This document shows, piece by piece, positions 8,975-18,822 of a stretch of 64,000 bases of DNA. This DNA is from Flavobacterium quisquiliarum. Lineage in GTDB: Bacteria > Bacteroidota > Bacteroidia > Flavobacteriales > Flavobacteriaceae. Numbering within the stretch: the stretch's first letter is position 1; each line of letters opens with the position of its first letter. Location of the stretch: positions 248,001-312,000 of the forward strand of contig NZ_WWEM01000039.1 in the NCBI RefSeq assembly GCF_019308285.1. Reading direction: 5' to 3'. The notes beneath the pieces are model-generated. The model searched no databases, was not told where the DNA came from, and saw nothing but the letters and a program-made list of their open reading frames with translations. The translations under genes and the position numbers were made by a program.

Positions 8975-9912
8975 ATTTAACTGATAATTCAGAAGCAATT
9001 TTAAAAGAAATTGATCTTAAATTTCAAGCCATAAATCAAAAAACTGATGTACAGTTAGAAGGATTGCTTTGGGCTAAACCAATCACCTATTGGGATTACA
9101 TTCAAACCGATGCTTTATTAAATTTACAAATTCAACGTACCACACTTCCTGACGAAATGGTTTTTATTATGTACCATCAGGTAAACGAATTAATCTTTAA
9201 AATGATTTTGTGGGAAATTGACCAGATCGCCGAAAAAGAAAATATTCAGGTTGATTTTTTCAGCGAAAGACTTTCAAGAATTACCCGTTATTTTGACATG
9301 CTTACCAATTCGTTCAGCATTATGGAAAACGGAATGGAAGTAGATCAATATATGAAGTTCAGAAATACGCTTACACCTGCAAGTGGTTTTCAAAGTGCAC
9401 AATATAGAATGATTGAATTTGCCTCTACAGATGTGATCAATTTAACAGACCGCAGATACAAAGCTAACTTTGACGAAAACACTGATCTTGAAACCAGTTT
9501 CGAACATTTATATTGGCAAGCCGCAGGAAAAGATTATCACACTGGCGAGAAATCTTATTTACTTCAAGAATTCGAAAACAAATACAAAGTTCAATTCTTG
9601 AGACAAATGTCAACTTTTAAGACAAAAAATATCTGGCAAAAGTTTTCCCAACTTCCAGACACGGATCAGCAAAATCCTGAATTAATTTCGGCTATGCGCC
9701 ATTACGATAAAACGGTGAATATCACTTGGGTTATGCAGCATCTTAATACTGCTAGAAAGTATATTTTGGAAAGCGGAAAAGGTAATGGGGAAGCTACAGG
9801 AGGAAGTGACTGGCAAAAATATATGCATCCAAAATACCAAAGACGCATCTTTTTTCCTAAATTGTGGACCGAAGAAGAATTGTCCAATTGGGGAAATGAA
9901 ACCGAGGTTTAA
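8971..9912 (+). CDS. kynA: Tryptophan 2,3-dioxygenase
   Basis: A haem enzyme that oxidises L-tryptophan to N-formylkynurenine, the first step of the kynurenine route (toward NAD+ or catabolism). The 313-residue sequence has the family's substrate helix HQVNELIFKMILWEID (about residues 70-85) and the C-terminal region with the proximal haem His in WVMQHLNTARKYI, followed by GNGEATGGSDW, which matches the GTGGS loop. It overlaps the DUF3108 gene by four bases. No other kynurenine-pathway gene is in the window. Confidence 0.9.
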   Translation: MNLTDNSEAILKEIDLKFQAINQKTDVQLEGLLWAKPITYWDYIQTDALLNLQIQRTTLPDEMVFIMYHQVNELIFKMILWEIDQIAEKENIQVDFFSERLSRITRYFDMLTNSFSIMENGMEVDQYMKFRNTLTPASGFQSAQYRMIEFASTDVINLTDRRYKANFDENTDLETSFEHLYWQAAGKDYHTGEKSYLLQEFENKYKVQFLRQMSTFKTKNIWQKFSQLPDTDQQNPELISAMRHYDKTVNITWVMQHLNTARKYILESGKGNGEATGGSDWQKYMHPKYQRRIFFPKLWTEEELSNWGNETEV

Positions 9913-9936
9913 TTTCGCCGCAAAAATCCCAAAAGT

Positions 9937-11157
9937 TTGAAAAAAGCAGTCGTAATTTTAATTGTCTTGTTTTCTATTTTTTCATGTAAAAAAGCTGAAG
10001 AAAAAGTAGAAACGAAAATTACTAAACCAACAACCAAAAAAATAGAATTCGGTTTTAATTACGCAGATTTCAATGTTGTTAATGATACAATTTCTAAGGG
10101 AGATTCTTTCGGATCGATTTTACAAAGCCAAAATATTGGAAACAAAAAAGTACATGACATTGTAGAACAAGTTAAAGATTCTTTCAACGTAAGATCCATT
10201 CGTTACAACAAACCTTTCACATTGCTTCGATCAAAAAACAAAACCAACAATCTTCAGGTTTTTATTTACCAGCCCGACGCTTTAAGTTATTATGTAATTG
10301 ATTTACGAGATAGTATTGCCAAAGCTTATAAAAAAATAAAACCTGTTACTTTTAAAAGAAAAATGATTGGCGGGGTTTTAAAAAGTTCTTTATCTGAAAC
10401 TTTAGGCAACGAAAGTGTAGAAACCGCTTTGGCCAGCAGAATCACAAAAGTATTTTCCTGGTCTATTGACTTCTTCAAACTTAAAAAAGGAGATCGTTAC
10501 GGATTGATTTTCACAGAACGATTTATCAACGGAAAAACCTATGACGGTGTTGAAGATCTTGAAGCTGCATTCTTTGAATATAAAGGTAAAATCGTTTATG
10601 CTTTTCCATTCGAAAAAGATACTACTTCTGGAAAAATTGAATATTATGATGACGAAGGAAAAACGCTTAAAAACTTCTTCTTAAAAACACCAATTAAGTT
10701 CAGCCGAATCACTTCAAGATTCACCATGAATAGATTTCACCCTGTACAGCACACTTGGAAAGCACATAAAGGAACTGATTATGCGGCTCCAACTGGAACA
10801 CCAATTTCCACTACAGCATCTGGAGTTGTTGAAACTACAGGATATACAGCAGGAAACGGAAACTTTGTAAAAGTAAAACACAACGGAACCTACTCTACTC
10901 AATATTTACACATGTCAAAAATCCTAGTTCGCCGTGGTCAGCGTGTAACACAAGGACAGACTATTGGTTTGGTTGGAAGTACAGGTTTAGCTTCCGGACC
11001 TCATGTTTGTTACCGTTTCTGGAAAAATGGTGTTCAGGTAGATGCACTTCGTTTGAATCTCCCAACAGGAGAATCTTTAACAGGAAGTGACAGAACCCGT
11101 TTCATGCAACAAATTGAACCTTTGAAAAGAGAATTGGACAGCATTGGTAATTTGTAA
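9937..11157 (+). CDS. M23-like peptidoglycan peptidase, lipoprotein
   Basis: A 406-residue predicted lipoprotein (MKKAVVILIVLFSIFSCKK, lipobox FSC) with a C-terminal LytM/M23 domain (about residues 270-375). HKGTDYAAPTGTPI (about 276) holds the first zinc His and Asp. The second motif is GPHVCYRFWKNG (about 354), where the usual H-x-H is H-x-C, so the third zinc ligand is Cys instead of His. Either the metal site is altered or the protein is a non-catalytic regulator of cell-wall hydrolysis. The start is TTG at 9937, 24 bases after the dioxygenase gene. It acts at the outer membrane or periplasm. Confidence 0.85.
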   Translation: MKKAVVILIVLFSIFSCKKAEEKVETKITKPTTKKIEFGFNYADFNVVNDTISKGDSFGSILQSQNIGNKKVHDIVEQVKDSFNVRSIRYNKPFTLLRSKNKTNNLQVFIYQPDALSYYVIDLRDSIAKAYKKIKPVTFKRKMIGGVLKSSLSETLGNESVETALASRITKVFSWSIDFFKLKKGDRYGLIFTERFINGKTYDGVEDLEAAFFEYKGKIVYAFPFEKDTTSGKIEYYDDEGKTLKNFFLKTPIKFSRITSRFTMNRFHPVQHTWKAHKGTDYAAPTGTPISTTASGVVETTGYTAGNGNFVKVKHNGTYSTQYLHMSKILVRRGQRVTQGQTIGLVGSTGLASGPHVCYRFWKNGVQVDALRLNLPTGESLTGSDRTRFMQQIEPLKRELDSIGNL

Positions 11158-11195
11158 TTAATTTCTTTTTTGAAATCTTTTTAAACTAAAAAGTC

Positions 11196-11816
11196 ATGAA
11201 AAATGAACGTCTTAGAACTATTTACCATGAGACTTTTTCTGGCTTAAGATTATTTTACAGAGATACCAGTCTTGTTGAAAATCTAATTTTAAATTATAAA
11301 GTCGGACAGATTATTCAAGAAAAAGGGTTTACTGACATGAGCTCGATTGGCGGAGGACTTTCTGGAAATCTGAGATATTTAATTGCGAGTTCCCATCCAA
11401 AAGATTTGTCAAAATTTAATCCTGATTCGGCAAAAATTGGTCATTATCTTTTAGATTCAATTGCCTATTTTAAAGTATTAGACATTCAGAAAATCGGCAA
11501 CAAAACTCAGGTTTTTCTTTTGAATATTCCTGATATTTCTATTTCACTTTTCAAAAATTCCTCTTCTAATTTAGAAGAAGAAATTATAGAAAAAGCACAA
11601 AAACGCTTTCGCGAAAAAATCGATTTGCCTTTAATTTCAGAATTACAAACCAAAAATTGGAAAGAAAGAACTAGACTTCCTCTTGGAATGGACGAAAATG
11701 GATTATTGTTTTTTGATGACTCTAAAATTAAAGCAGAATCTCCAAAAAGAATTGATGTTGATATTACTAAGAAAGTTATAGAAATTAATAAAAAACCTTG
11801 GTGGAAGTTTTGGTAA
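11196..11816 (+). CDS. Hypothetical protein, Flavobacterium-type
   Basis: A 206-residue protein without signal peptide or membrane segment. I do not recognise a family. It has a glycine-rich turn (SSIGGGLSGNLRYLIASSH), a lysine-rich C-terminal half and ends in KKPWWKFW. It begins 38 bases after the M23-like gene, and the next ORF begins 4 bases after its end, so these three may form one transcript. Coding is supported by length, normal codon use and an ATG with an A-rich leader. Confidence 0.65.
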   Translation: MKNERLRTIYHETFSGLRLFYRDTSLVENLILNYKVGQIIQEKGFTDMSSIGGGLSGNLRYLIASSHPKDLSKFNPDSAKIGHYLLDSIAYFKVLDIQKIGNKTQVFLLNIPDISISLFKNSSSNLEEEIIEKAQKRFREKIDLPLISELQTKNWKERTRLPLGMDENGLLFFDDSKIKAESPKRIDVDITKKVIEINKKPWWKFW

Positions 11817-11820
11817 TTAT

Positions 11821-12267
11821 ATGAAAAACGGGATTTTATATTTTACATTTCTAATTTTATTTTCCTGTGGAAATCAACCATATGAATTGCGATTTGATAA
11901 GTATGAAGATTTAAAAGAGACAACAAATCCAAGAATTAAAGGATGGTTTCCCAATATTATCAATTCTGATTCTTATGATTTGAGAAGCGATTCACATCTT
12001 AATATTTGTGATTTTGTCAAATTCAGTTATTCTGAAAACCAGAGTTATGATTCTATTTTCTTAAAAAATCCAAAAGTTACAGTCGTTTCATTTCAACAAA
12101 AAATAAAAGAAAACGAAAATTTCAAACCAAAATGGTTTCCCAATTCTGAAGAAATAAATCTAAATGATTTTGAAATTGTTTTAGCAGATGGATTTGATGT
12201 TGCAAGAAAAAAATCAGCAAAAGAAATATTTTGTATTTGTAATCCTAATCATTTTCCAATTCGATAA
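11821..12267 (+). CDS. Hypothetical lipoprotein
   Basis: A 148-residue protein with a lipoprotein signal (MKNGILYFTFLILFSCGNQ; lipobox LFSC). The mature part has no recognised domain; two Cys sit close together near the C-terminus (FCIC). It follows the previous gene by 4 bases. Function unknown. Confidence 0.6.
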   Translation: MKNGILYFTFLILFSCGNQPYELRFDKYEDLKETTNPRIKGWFPNIINSDSYDLRSDSHLNICDFVKFSYSENQSYDSIFLKNPKVTVVSFQQKIKENENFKPKWFPNSEEINLNDFEIVLADGFDVARKKSAKEIFCICNPNHFPIR

Positions 12268-12339
12268 TTTATCATAAAACGTTTTCGTAACTAATTGTTA
12301 TATAATCGCGAACCTCTCCTCTTTTAAAAGTTAATTCAG

Positions 12340-12347
12340 TATTTTTG
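12340..12347 (+). promoter_or_regulatory. Candidate -7 element of pgi
   Basis: TATTTTTG matches the TAnnTTTG consensus, 33 bases before the pgi ATG. There is no clear TTG at the expected distance upstream, so this is a weak call. Confidence 0.35.
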
Positions 12348-12380
12348 TGTTTCATAGAACAAACTCAATTATAGATAAAA

Positions 12381-14024
12381 ATGGCTTTAAACACAACAAA
12401 CCCAACTGGGACTGAAGCGTGGAAAAATCTGCAAAACCACTATAACGCAATTCACGAAACCACCATACAAGAATTGTTTCAACAAGATAGTGCACGTGCT
12501 GAAAAATTTCATTTACAATGGAATGACTTTTTAGTAGATTATTCAAAAAATAACATCAGTCAGGAAACTGTTTCTCTTTTATTAGAATTAGCAAATTCTA
12601 TCGGATTAAAAGATGCAATTTCTCAATATTTTGGAGGAGAATTAATCAACCAAACTGAAAATCGTGCTGTGTTACATACCGCTTTACGTGCTCCAGAATC
12701 AGCAGTTATTACTGTTGATGGAGAAAATGTAATTCCGGAAGTTTACGAAGTAAAAAACAAAATCAAACAATTTACAGAAGAAGTTATTTCTGGCCAGAGA
12801 AAAGGATACACAGGAAAAGCTTTTACTGATGTTGTAAATATTGGAATCGGTGGTTCTGATCTTGGCCCTGTAATGGCAGTTGAAGCTTTACAGTTTTACA
12901 AAAACCATTTAAATACTCATTTCGTTTCCAACGTTGATGGTGATCACGTAAACGAAATCATCAAAAAATTAAATCCTGAAACTACTTTATTTGTAATTGT
13001 TTCTAAAACTTTTACGACTCAAGAAACACTTTCGAATTCAGTAACTATTAAAGAATGGTTCTTAAAGTCGGCAAAGCAGGAAGATATTGCTAAACATTTC
13101 GTAGCAGTTTCGACAAACATTCAGAAAGTAACAGAATTCGGAATTAATCCAGACAATGTTTTCCCAATGTGGGACTGGGTTGGAGGAAGATTTTCTTTAT
13201 GGAGTGCAGTTGGTCTAAGTATCGCTTTGGCTGTTGGTTTTGACAATTATAATGATTTATTGAAAGGAGCCAATGAAATGGACGAGCATTTCAAATCAGC
13301 AGAATTTGATGAAAACATTCCAACAATTTTGGCTCTTTTAAGCATTTGGTACAATAATTTCTTTGGAGCAGAAAGTGAAGCTTTGATTCCGTACACACAA
13401 TATTTATCAAAATTAGCTCCGTATTTACAGCAAGCCTTTATGGAAAGCAACGGAAAAAGTGTTGGTCGTGACGGCAAACCTGTTAACTACCAAACGGGAA
13501 CTATTATCTGGGGAGAACCGGGAACAAACTCGCAGCATGCTTTCTTCCAATTGATTCACCAAGGAACAAAAAGAATCCCAACAGATTTCGTTGGATTCGT
13601 ACAACCACTTTATGGAAACGAAGATCATCACGATAAATTAATGTCAAACTTCTTCGCTCAGACTGAGGCTTTAATGAATGGAAAAACAGAAGCTCAGGTT
13701 CAGGCAGAATTTGACAAACAAGGTCTTTCTGCAGACAAAGCTTCTTACTTGTTACCATTTAAAGTTTTCACAGGCAACAAACCAACTAACACTATTTTAA
13801 TTCAAAAACTTACACCAAAAAGTCTAGGTTCTTTAATAGCATTGTACGAGCATAAAATTTTTGTCCAGGGAGTTATCTGGAACATTTTTAGTTTTGATCA
13901 ATGGGGAGTTGAATTAGGAAAACAATTAGCCAATTCTATTTTAGATGAAATCAATTCTAAGACTGTTAAAAGTCATGATAGTTCAACTTCATTTTTGTTG
14001 AATCACTTCTTAAAGAATAAGTAA
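12381..14024 (+). CDS. pgi: Glucose-6-phosphate isomerase
   Basis: Interconverts glucose-6-phosphate and fructose-6-phosphate in glycolysis and gluconeogenesis. The 547-residue protein has the expected SIS-fold motifs: [16 protein letters not shown] (about 154) for phosphate binding, [15 protein letters not shown] (about 255), [19 protein letters not shown] with the catalytic Glu and His (about 376-393), and [13 protein letters not shown] near the C-terminus with the catalytic Lys. Length is typical of the long bacterial form. It is monocistronic here, with a perfect terminator behind it. Confidence 0.97.
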   Translation: MALNTTNPTGTEAWKNLQNHYNAIHETTIQELFQQDSARAEKFHLQWNDFLVDYSKNNISQETVSLLLELANSIGLKDAISQYFGGELINQTENRAVLHTALRAPESAVITVDGENVIPEVYEVKNKIKQFTEEVISGQRKGYTGKAFTDVVNIGIGGSDLGPVMAVEALQFYKNHLNTHFVSNVDGDHVNEIIKKLNPETTLFVIVSKTFTTQETLSNSVTIKEWFLKSAKQEDIAKHFVAVSTNIQKVTEFGINPDNVFPMWDWVGGRFSLWSAVGLSIALAVGFDNYNDLLKGANEMDEHFKSAEFDENIPTILALLSIWYNNFFGAESEALIPYTQYLSKLAPYLQQAFMESNGKSVGRDGKPVNYQTGTIIWGEPGTNSQHAFFQLIHQGTKRIPTDFVGFVQPLYGNEDHHDKLMSNFFAQTEALMNGKTEAQVQAEFDKQGLSADKASYLLPFKVFTGNKPTNTILIQKLTPKSLGSLIALYEHKIFVQGVIWNIFSFDQWGVELGKQLANSILDEINSKTVKSHDSSTSFLLNHFLKNK

Positions 14025-14057
14025 AAAGTAAAATTTAAAAATTTCATAACATTTTGG

Positions 14058-14092
14058 AACGCCTTAATTTAACCTAAATTAAGGCGTTTTTT
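14058..14092 (+). terminator. Rho-independent terminator after pgi
   Basis: A 13-bp stem AACGCCTTAATTT / AAATTAAGGCGTT (14058-14070 and 14076-14088), loop AACCT, then T-rich tail. The rest of the 320-bp gap to the next gene (to 14344) is AT-rich leader with a TAATTTTG -7-like match at 14314-14321 and no ORF I can support. Confidence 0.85.
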
Positions 14093-14344
14093 CGCATAAA
14101 ACACCGACAAAAGACATCGAAAATTCGTCAATTTGCACGATATAGATTACAACTCAATTAGAATAATTGCATTTTTAACAAAAAACCAGTATCAAAATTC
14201 AATAAACCAATATTTTTATTATCAAAAAGAGAAAAATTCATTTTAATGCGCAACACAAAAGACAAAAGTTATTTTTCTTAACATTTCGATAACATTATCT
14301 GAGTTAATTGTTATAATTTTGCCAAAAACAAATAACAAAAACAA

Positions 14345-17300
14345 ATGAAGAAAATGAAAAGAATTATTTTTATTTTAATTATTTTTCTATCAGCCTTAGG
14401 CCATGCCCAAGTTACAGGCTCGGCAATGTCAGGAACTGTTAGATCAAGCAAAGGGGAGGCACTTCCTGGGGCAACTGTTGAAATTGTTCACAAGCCAACA
14501 GGAACAAAGTACTTCTCCACAACTGATTTTGACGGTGGATATGCTGCACAAGGTTTAAGACCAGGAGGTCCTTACACCGTTAAGGTAACTTATATTGGTT
14601 ACAAAACAACAGAAATTACAGATATTAACGTTGGTTTGGGTAACAACCTAACCGTAAACGTAAAAATTGACGAAGAATCTAATGCTCTTCAAGAAGTTGT
14701 TGTTTCTACAAAATCAAAAGGAAATTTCAACAAAGGAAGAACTGGTGCTTCTCAACAATTCACAAACAGAGAAATTACTGCAGTTCCTGTTACAGGAGCT
14801 CGTTCAATAAACGCTGTTACAAAATATAATGCAAATGCTGGTGCAAATGGAACTTTTGGTGGTCAGGATTCAAGACTAAACAATTTCACAATTGACGGTT
14901 CTGTTTTCAACAATGGTTTTGGACTTGGAAACGAGTCTCAAGCTGGAGGTAGAACTGGTTCTACAGCTATTTCGCTTGATGCAATCGAACAATTACAAGT
15001 AAACATTGCTCCTTTTGACATTCGTCAATCTGGATTCTTAGGATCAGGAATTAACGCTGTAACAAGAAGTGGAACAAATGAAATCGAAGGATCTGTTTAT
15101 AATTCTTTCAGAAGCAACAAATCTAGTTTCATTGGAACTCACGCAGGAGCTGTAGATATTGTGCCTGGGAAATTTAACGAAAAAATCTGGGGAGCACGTA
15201 TTGGAGCGCCAATCATCAAAGATAAATTATTCTTTTTTGGTAACTTCGAAACTATTGACAACGTAAGTCCTGCAACAACATGGACATCTACTGGATCTCC
15301 ACAAGGTGGTGCTCAAATTTCAGCTCCAACTTATACTGAAATGCAGACTCTTTCTAACTACATGAGAGATAACTTCAATTATATTACTGGTCCTTGGGAA
15401 AATTATGATGCTGCAAAAACATCTAAAAAATTCTTAGCGAGAGTTGACTGGAATATTAATGACAACCACAAACTTACAGCTCGTTACGTACACCACGATT
15501 CTTCTTCTGATGAGTTAACTTCTAACTCAAACTCATTAGGTTTTGGAAACAGAAGAACAAGTGCTTTAGCAATGTCTTTCAAAAATAGTGGATACACAAT
15601 TTTAGATAATACTAGATCTATCGTAGTTGAATTAAACAGTAAATTTAGCAACTCTTGGTACAACAACTTCATTGCTGGTTACGATAAGCAAATTGAAGAT
15701 AGAGGTTTACAAGGTGGTGGATTATTCCCAACTATCGATATTAAAAATGGTACTGCTAACTACATTTCTGTTGGTTTAGATCCTTTTACACAAGGTAACA
15801 AACTTTCATATTCAACATTACACTTTACAAATAACTTAACTAAAACTATTGGAAAACATTCTATTGTTTTAGGAGCAAACTTTGAATACTTTAAATCGAG
15901 TAACTTATTCTTCTCAGGATCAAACGGAGTGTATGTATTTAACTCATTAGCTGATTTTTATGCTGCTGCTGATCAATCATTGGCTAATGGTGGTGCTCCA
16001 TCAACTGCTACAATAACTTCTCCAGCACGTTTTCAATATAGATATTCAGCTTTACCAGGCGGTGAAGAGCCATTACAGATCTTGAAAAGTAACAAGTTAG
16101 ATTTATATGCACAGGATGAAATCAAACTAAGCGACAAATTTAAATTATCTGTTGGTCTTAGAGCATCTAGAGTTTGGTTTGCTGACACTGCTTTAGAAAA
16201 TCCAGCAGTTACTGCAATGACTTTTGCTAATGGTGAAAAATTCAATACTGGTGAAATGCCAGATGCACAATATTTGTTTGAGCCTAGAGTAGGATTCAAC
16301 TTAGACTTAAATGGAGATGCTTCAACTATCGTAAGAGGGGGATCAGGAGTATTCACAGGAAGAGCTCCATCTGTATACTTATCAAACCAAATTGGTAACA
16401 ATGGTGTACTTACAGGTTTCATCGACGTAAGTGGTGCTGCTTTAGCGGCTGGAGGTTACGGTTTTACACCAAGACCAGCTGAGTATTTTACTCCGACAAC
16501 TCCTACATTACCAACTACTTTTGATTTAGCTTTTACAGATAAAAAATTCAAATACCCACAAGTTTGGAAAACAACTATGGCAGTTGACCAAAAACTTCCA
16601 TTTGGTTTTGTAGGTACTGTTGAAGGTATTATACAGAAAAACATCAATGCAATCGATTATTACAATGCTAACTTCGCTGCTCCAGTTGGAACATTTGCAG
16701 GTAATGATAACAGACCTAGATATTCTCGTACTGATGCTGGAACAAGAGTAAATAACAACGTTTCAAATGGAATTGTTTTAACTAACTCTGATGAAGGATA
16801 TTTCTACTCTACAACTTTCAAATTAGAATATCCTTACCAAAATGGTCTTTGGGGATCGTTCGCATACACGCACTCTAAAGCTACTGATTTAATTTCTCCG
16901 GGTTCTATTGCTTCTGGTTCATGGACTGGTGCTAGATCTATCAACGGAAACAACGATTTACAAGTTTCTAATTCAAATAACAATACACCTCATCGTTTAG
17001 TGGGAGTAATTGGATACAAAATTGAATATGGAAAAGGTTTAATTGGTGGAGCAACATCTATCAACTTAGGATATATCGGAGAAGTTGCAAGCCCTTTCAC
17101 ATACGCTTACAGCGGAGATATGAATGGTGATAGAGTAAATGGAAATGATTTAATTTATGTACCAAACAGTGCTAATGAATTACGTTTTGCTCCTCTTACA
17201 GTGTCAAGCACTGTTGGTGGTGTAACAACATCTAGAACTTATACTGAAGACGAACAAAGAACTGCATTTGATGCTTACATCAATCAGGACAAATATCTTC

Positions 17301-17671
17301 GTACAAGAAGAGGTCAATATGCTGAAAGAAATGGAGCTATTTTACCAATGTTACACAGATTGGATTTATCTGTAACTCAAGACCTTAATATTAACATCCG
17401 TGGTAAAAGAAACAGTTTCCAATTTAGAGCTGATATCTTGAACTTTACAAATATGTTAAACAGAGATTGGGGTGTTACACAAAGACCAACTAATGCAAAC
17501 GTATTAGCTTACAATTCAACTACTGCAGGTAACGTTCCTGTTTACCAATTGGCTACTCAAACAGACCCAAATGGAAACAGATACTTAATCAAAGACACTT
17601 TCCAAAAAAATGCGTCTACATTTGATGTTTGGCAGGCTCAATTTACAATCAGATATATCTTTGGTAAATAA
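14345..17671 (+). CDS. Oar-like TonB-dependent outer-membrane receptor
   Basis: A 1108-residue protein with a signal peptide (MKKMKRIIFILIIFLSALGHAQ). A carboxypeptidase-regulatory-like domain follows (about 25-115; SGTVRSSKGEALPGATVEI, then TVKVTYIGYKTTEI), then a TonB plug (about 130-240; NAVTKYNANAGANGTFGGQD, IDGSVFNNGFGL) and a long barrel ending in FTIRYIFGK. This order matches the Oar subgroup, named from a Myxococcus protein needed for development and adventurous motility, and common in Flavobacteriia. The transported ligand is unknown. An internal ATG at 14354 could be the start; it would shorten the signal peptide by three residues. It is flanked by terminators, so it is a single-gene unit. 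Confidence 0.9.
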   Translation: MKKMKRIIFILIIFLSALGHAQVTGSAMSGTVRSSKGEALPGATVEIVHKPTGTKYFSTTDFDGGYAAQGLRPGGPYTVKVTYIGYKTTEITDINVGLGNNLTVNVKIDEESNALQEVVVSTKSKGNFNKGRTGASQQFTNREITAVPVTGARSINAVTKYNANAGANGTFGGQDSRLNNFTIDGSVFNNGFGLGNESQAGGRTGSTAISLDAIEQLQVNIAPFDIRQSGFLGSGINAVTRSGTNEIEGSVYNSFRSNKSSFIGTHAGAVDIVPGKFNEKIWGARIGAPIIKDKLFFFGNFETIDNVSPATTWTSTGSPQGGAQISAPTYTEMQTLSNYMRDNFNYITGPWENYDAAKTSKKFLARVDWNINDNHKLTARYVHHDSSSDELTSNSNSLGFGNRRTSALAMSFKNSGYTILDNTRSIVVELNSKFSNSWYNNFIAGYDKQIEDRGLQGGGLFPTIDIKNGTANYISVGLDPFTQGNKLSYSTLHFTNNLTKTIGKHSIVLGANFEYFKSSNLFFSGSNGVYVFNSLADFYAAADQSLANGGAPSTATITSPARFQYRYSALPGGEEPLQILKSNKLDLYAQDEIKLSDKFKLSVGLRASRVWFADTALENPAVTAMTFANGEKFNTGEMPDAQYLFEPRVGFNLDLNGDASTIVRGGSGVFTGRAPSVYLSNQIGNNGVLTGFIDVSGAALAAGGYGFTPRPAEYFTPTTPTLPTTFDLAFTDKKFKYPQVWKTTMAVDQKLPFGFVGTVEGIIQKNINAIDYYNANFAAPVGTFAGNDNRPRYSRTDAGTRVNNNVSNGIVLTNSDEGYFYSTTFKLEYPYQNGLWGSFAYTHSKATDLISPGSIASGSWTGARSINGNNDLQVSNSNNNTPHRLVGVIGYKIEYGKGLIGGATSINLGYIGEVASPFTYAYSGDMNGDRVNGNDLIYVPNSANELRFAPLTVSSTVGGVTTSRTYTEDEQRTAFDAYINQDKYLRTRRGQYAERNGAILPMLHRLDLSVTQDLNINIRGKRNSFQFRADILNFTNMLNRDWGVTQRPTNANVLAYNSTTAGNVPVYQLATQTDPNGNRYLIKDTFQKNASTFDVWQAQFTIRYIFGK

Positions 17672-17703
17672 TTTGATTTCTAAATAGAACCATCCTAAAT
17701 AAT

Positions 17704-17744
17704 AAAAACGGCATTGACTTTTAAGTTTAATGCCGTTTTTTTTT
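17704..17744 (+). terminator. Rho-independent terminator after the Oar-like receptor
   Basis: AAAAACGGCATT pairs with AATGCCGTTTTT across a 13-base loop, followed by a T-run. Confidence 0.85.
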
Positions 17745-17786
17745 AGTCATTTTTGTTATATTTGTTTCAAACAAAAAACAAGGTTT

Positions 17787-18209
17787 ATGTATAATTTTCT
17801 ACAAAAATTTCACTCTGGCTGGGCATACTTAGCATTGCTTCTTTTGCTTGTTGCAGTGGTAAATGCCATCATCGGAGTTACTTCAAAAAAAGAGTTTACT
17901 GCTAAAGATCGTAAAATTGCTTTATTTGCTTTAATTGGTACTCATACCCAATTATTGATTGGCCTAATACTATATTTTGTTTCTCCTCTTGGAAAAGCAG
18001 CTTTTGGACAAATGTCTAATGCAGAACTTAGATTAACATCATTAGAACACCCACTAATTAATCTTATTGCTATCATCCTAATTACAATTGGATGGTCTAA
18101 ACATAAAAAGCTAATCAATAGCGAAGCTAAATTTAAAACCTTTGCTATTTTTTACGGATTAGGATTATTGCTTATTTTAAGTAGAATTCCTTGGAATCTT
18201 TGGTTCTAG
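17787..18209 (+). CDS. Four-helix integral membrane protein
   Basis: A 140-residue protein with four predicted transmembrane helices (WAYLALLLLLVAVVNAIIGV; FALIGTHTQLLIGLILYFV; PLINLIAIILITIGW; FAIFYGLGLLLILSRIPW). His residues lie at helix starts (FHSGWAY, GTHTQ, LEHPL), an arrangement reminiscent of small haem-binding or cytochrome b-like membrane proteins, but no family is certain. I chose the ATG at 17787, because the longer reading frame from 17730 overlaps the preceding terminator. A TATATTTG -7-like element at 17757-17764 supports this start. Confidence 0.75.
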   Translation: MYNFLQKFHSGWAYLALLLLLVAVVNAIIGVTSKKEFTAKDRKIALFALIGTHTQLLIGLILYFVSPLGKAAFGQMSNAELRLTSLEHPLINLIAIILITIGWSKHKKLINSEAKFKTFAIFYGLGLLLILSRIPWNLWF

Positions 18210-18221
18210 AAAATACCAATT

Positions 18222-18247
18222 AAAAGCCCTTTTTCAGGGCTTTTTTT
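18222..18247 (+). terminator. Rho-independent terminator after the membrane protein
   Basis: AAAAGCCC and GGGCTTTT arms around TTTTTCA, with a T-run. Confidence 0.75.
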
Positions 18248-18300
18248 ATCTCGGCATATTATTTGTACAAACTCCCCCCAAGTCTGAAAAACAATAACCC

Positions 18301-18792
18301 ATGAGAAATAAAAAAAATATTTTATTCGCCACAATCGCTCTGACTTTAATTAGCGGCTTTACTTATGTGATAAGTCAAACCAAACCTACAACAGAACCCA
18401 AAATCATTCAAGACACGGTTAAAAATGCAAGACCAAACATTATTGCATTACCTGTAGATTCTGTCTTTATAGACAAAGGCTTAAAACTTAAACCATACAA
18501 AAAAAACGCTCATGCCTCCTACTACGCAGATCGTTTTAATGGAAAAAGAACCGCAAGTGGAGCCCGATTCAACAACAACCAATACACAGCTGCTCATAAA
18601 AAAATTCCTTTTGGGACAAGAGTAAAAGTAACAAACGAAGCCAACGGAAAATTCGTTATTGTAAAAATTACAGATCGCGGTCCTTTTGTAAAAACTCGCG
18701 AAATAGATTTATCTAAAAGAGCTTTTATGGATATTACCAAAAATAAAGGTGCAGGTGCCATGAAAGTCACCATTGAGACTATAGTAGAATAA
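18301..18792 (+). CDS. rlpA: RlpA-like double-psi beta-barrel protein
   Basis: A 163-residue exported protein (N-terminal hydrophobic segment about residues 6-25) with a C-terminal double-psi beta-barrel of RlpA type: HASYYADRFNGKRTASGARF (about 71-90), PFGTRVKVTNEANGKFV, then ITDRGPF, the conserved catalytic-Asp region of septal lytic transglycosylases that act on stem-less peptidoglycan. No SPOR domain is present, so targeting to the septum through denuded glycans is unlikely to work as in E. coli. It is a single-gene unit. Confidence 0.88.
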   Translation: MRNKKNILFATIALTLISGFTYVISQTKPTTEPKIIQDTVKNARPNIIALPVDSVFIDKGLKLKPYKKNAHASYYADRFNGKRTASGARFNNNQYTAAHKKIPFGTRVKVTNEANGKFVIVKITDRGPFVKTREIDLSKRAFMDITKNKGAGAMKVTIETIVE

Positions 18793-18793
18793 A

Positions 18794-18819
18794 AAAATCC
18801 CGCTTTTAGCGGGATTTTC
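18794..18819. terminator. Bidirectional terminator between rlpA-like and DinB-like genes
   Basis: AAAATCCCGC/GCGGGATTTT stem with loop TTTTA between convergent genes; A-run on one side and T-run on the other fit use in both directions. Confidence 0.8.
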
Positions 18820-18822
18820 TAT

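Noticed and set aside
17730-17786. N-terminal extension of the four-helix membrane protein
   Set aside because: It would start inside the preceding terminator; the ATG at 17787 begins a normal membrane protein.
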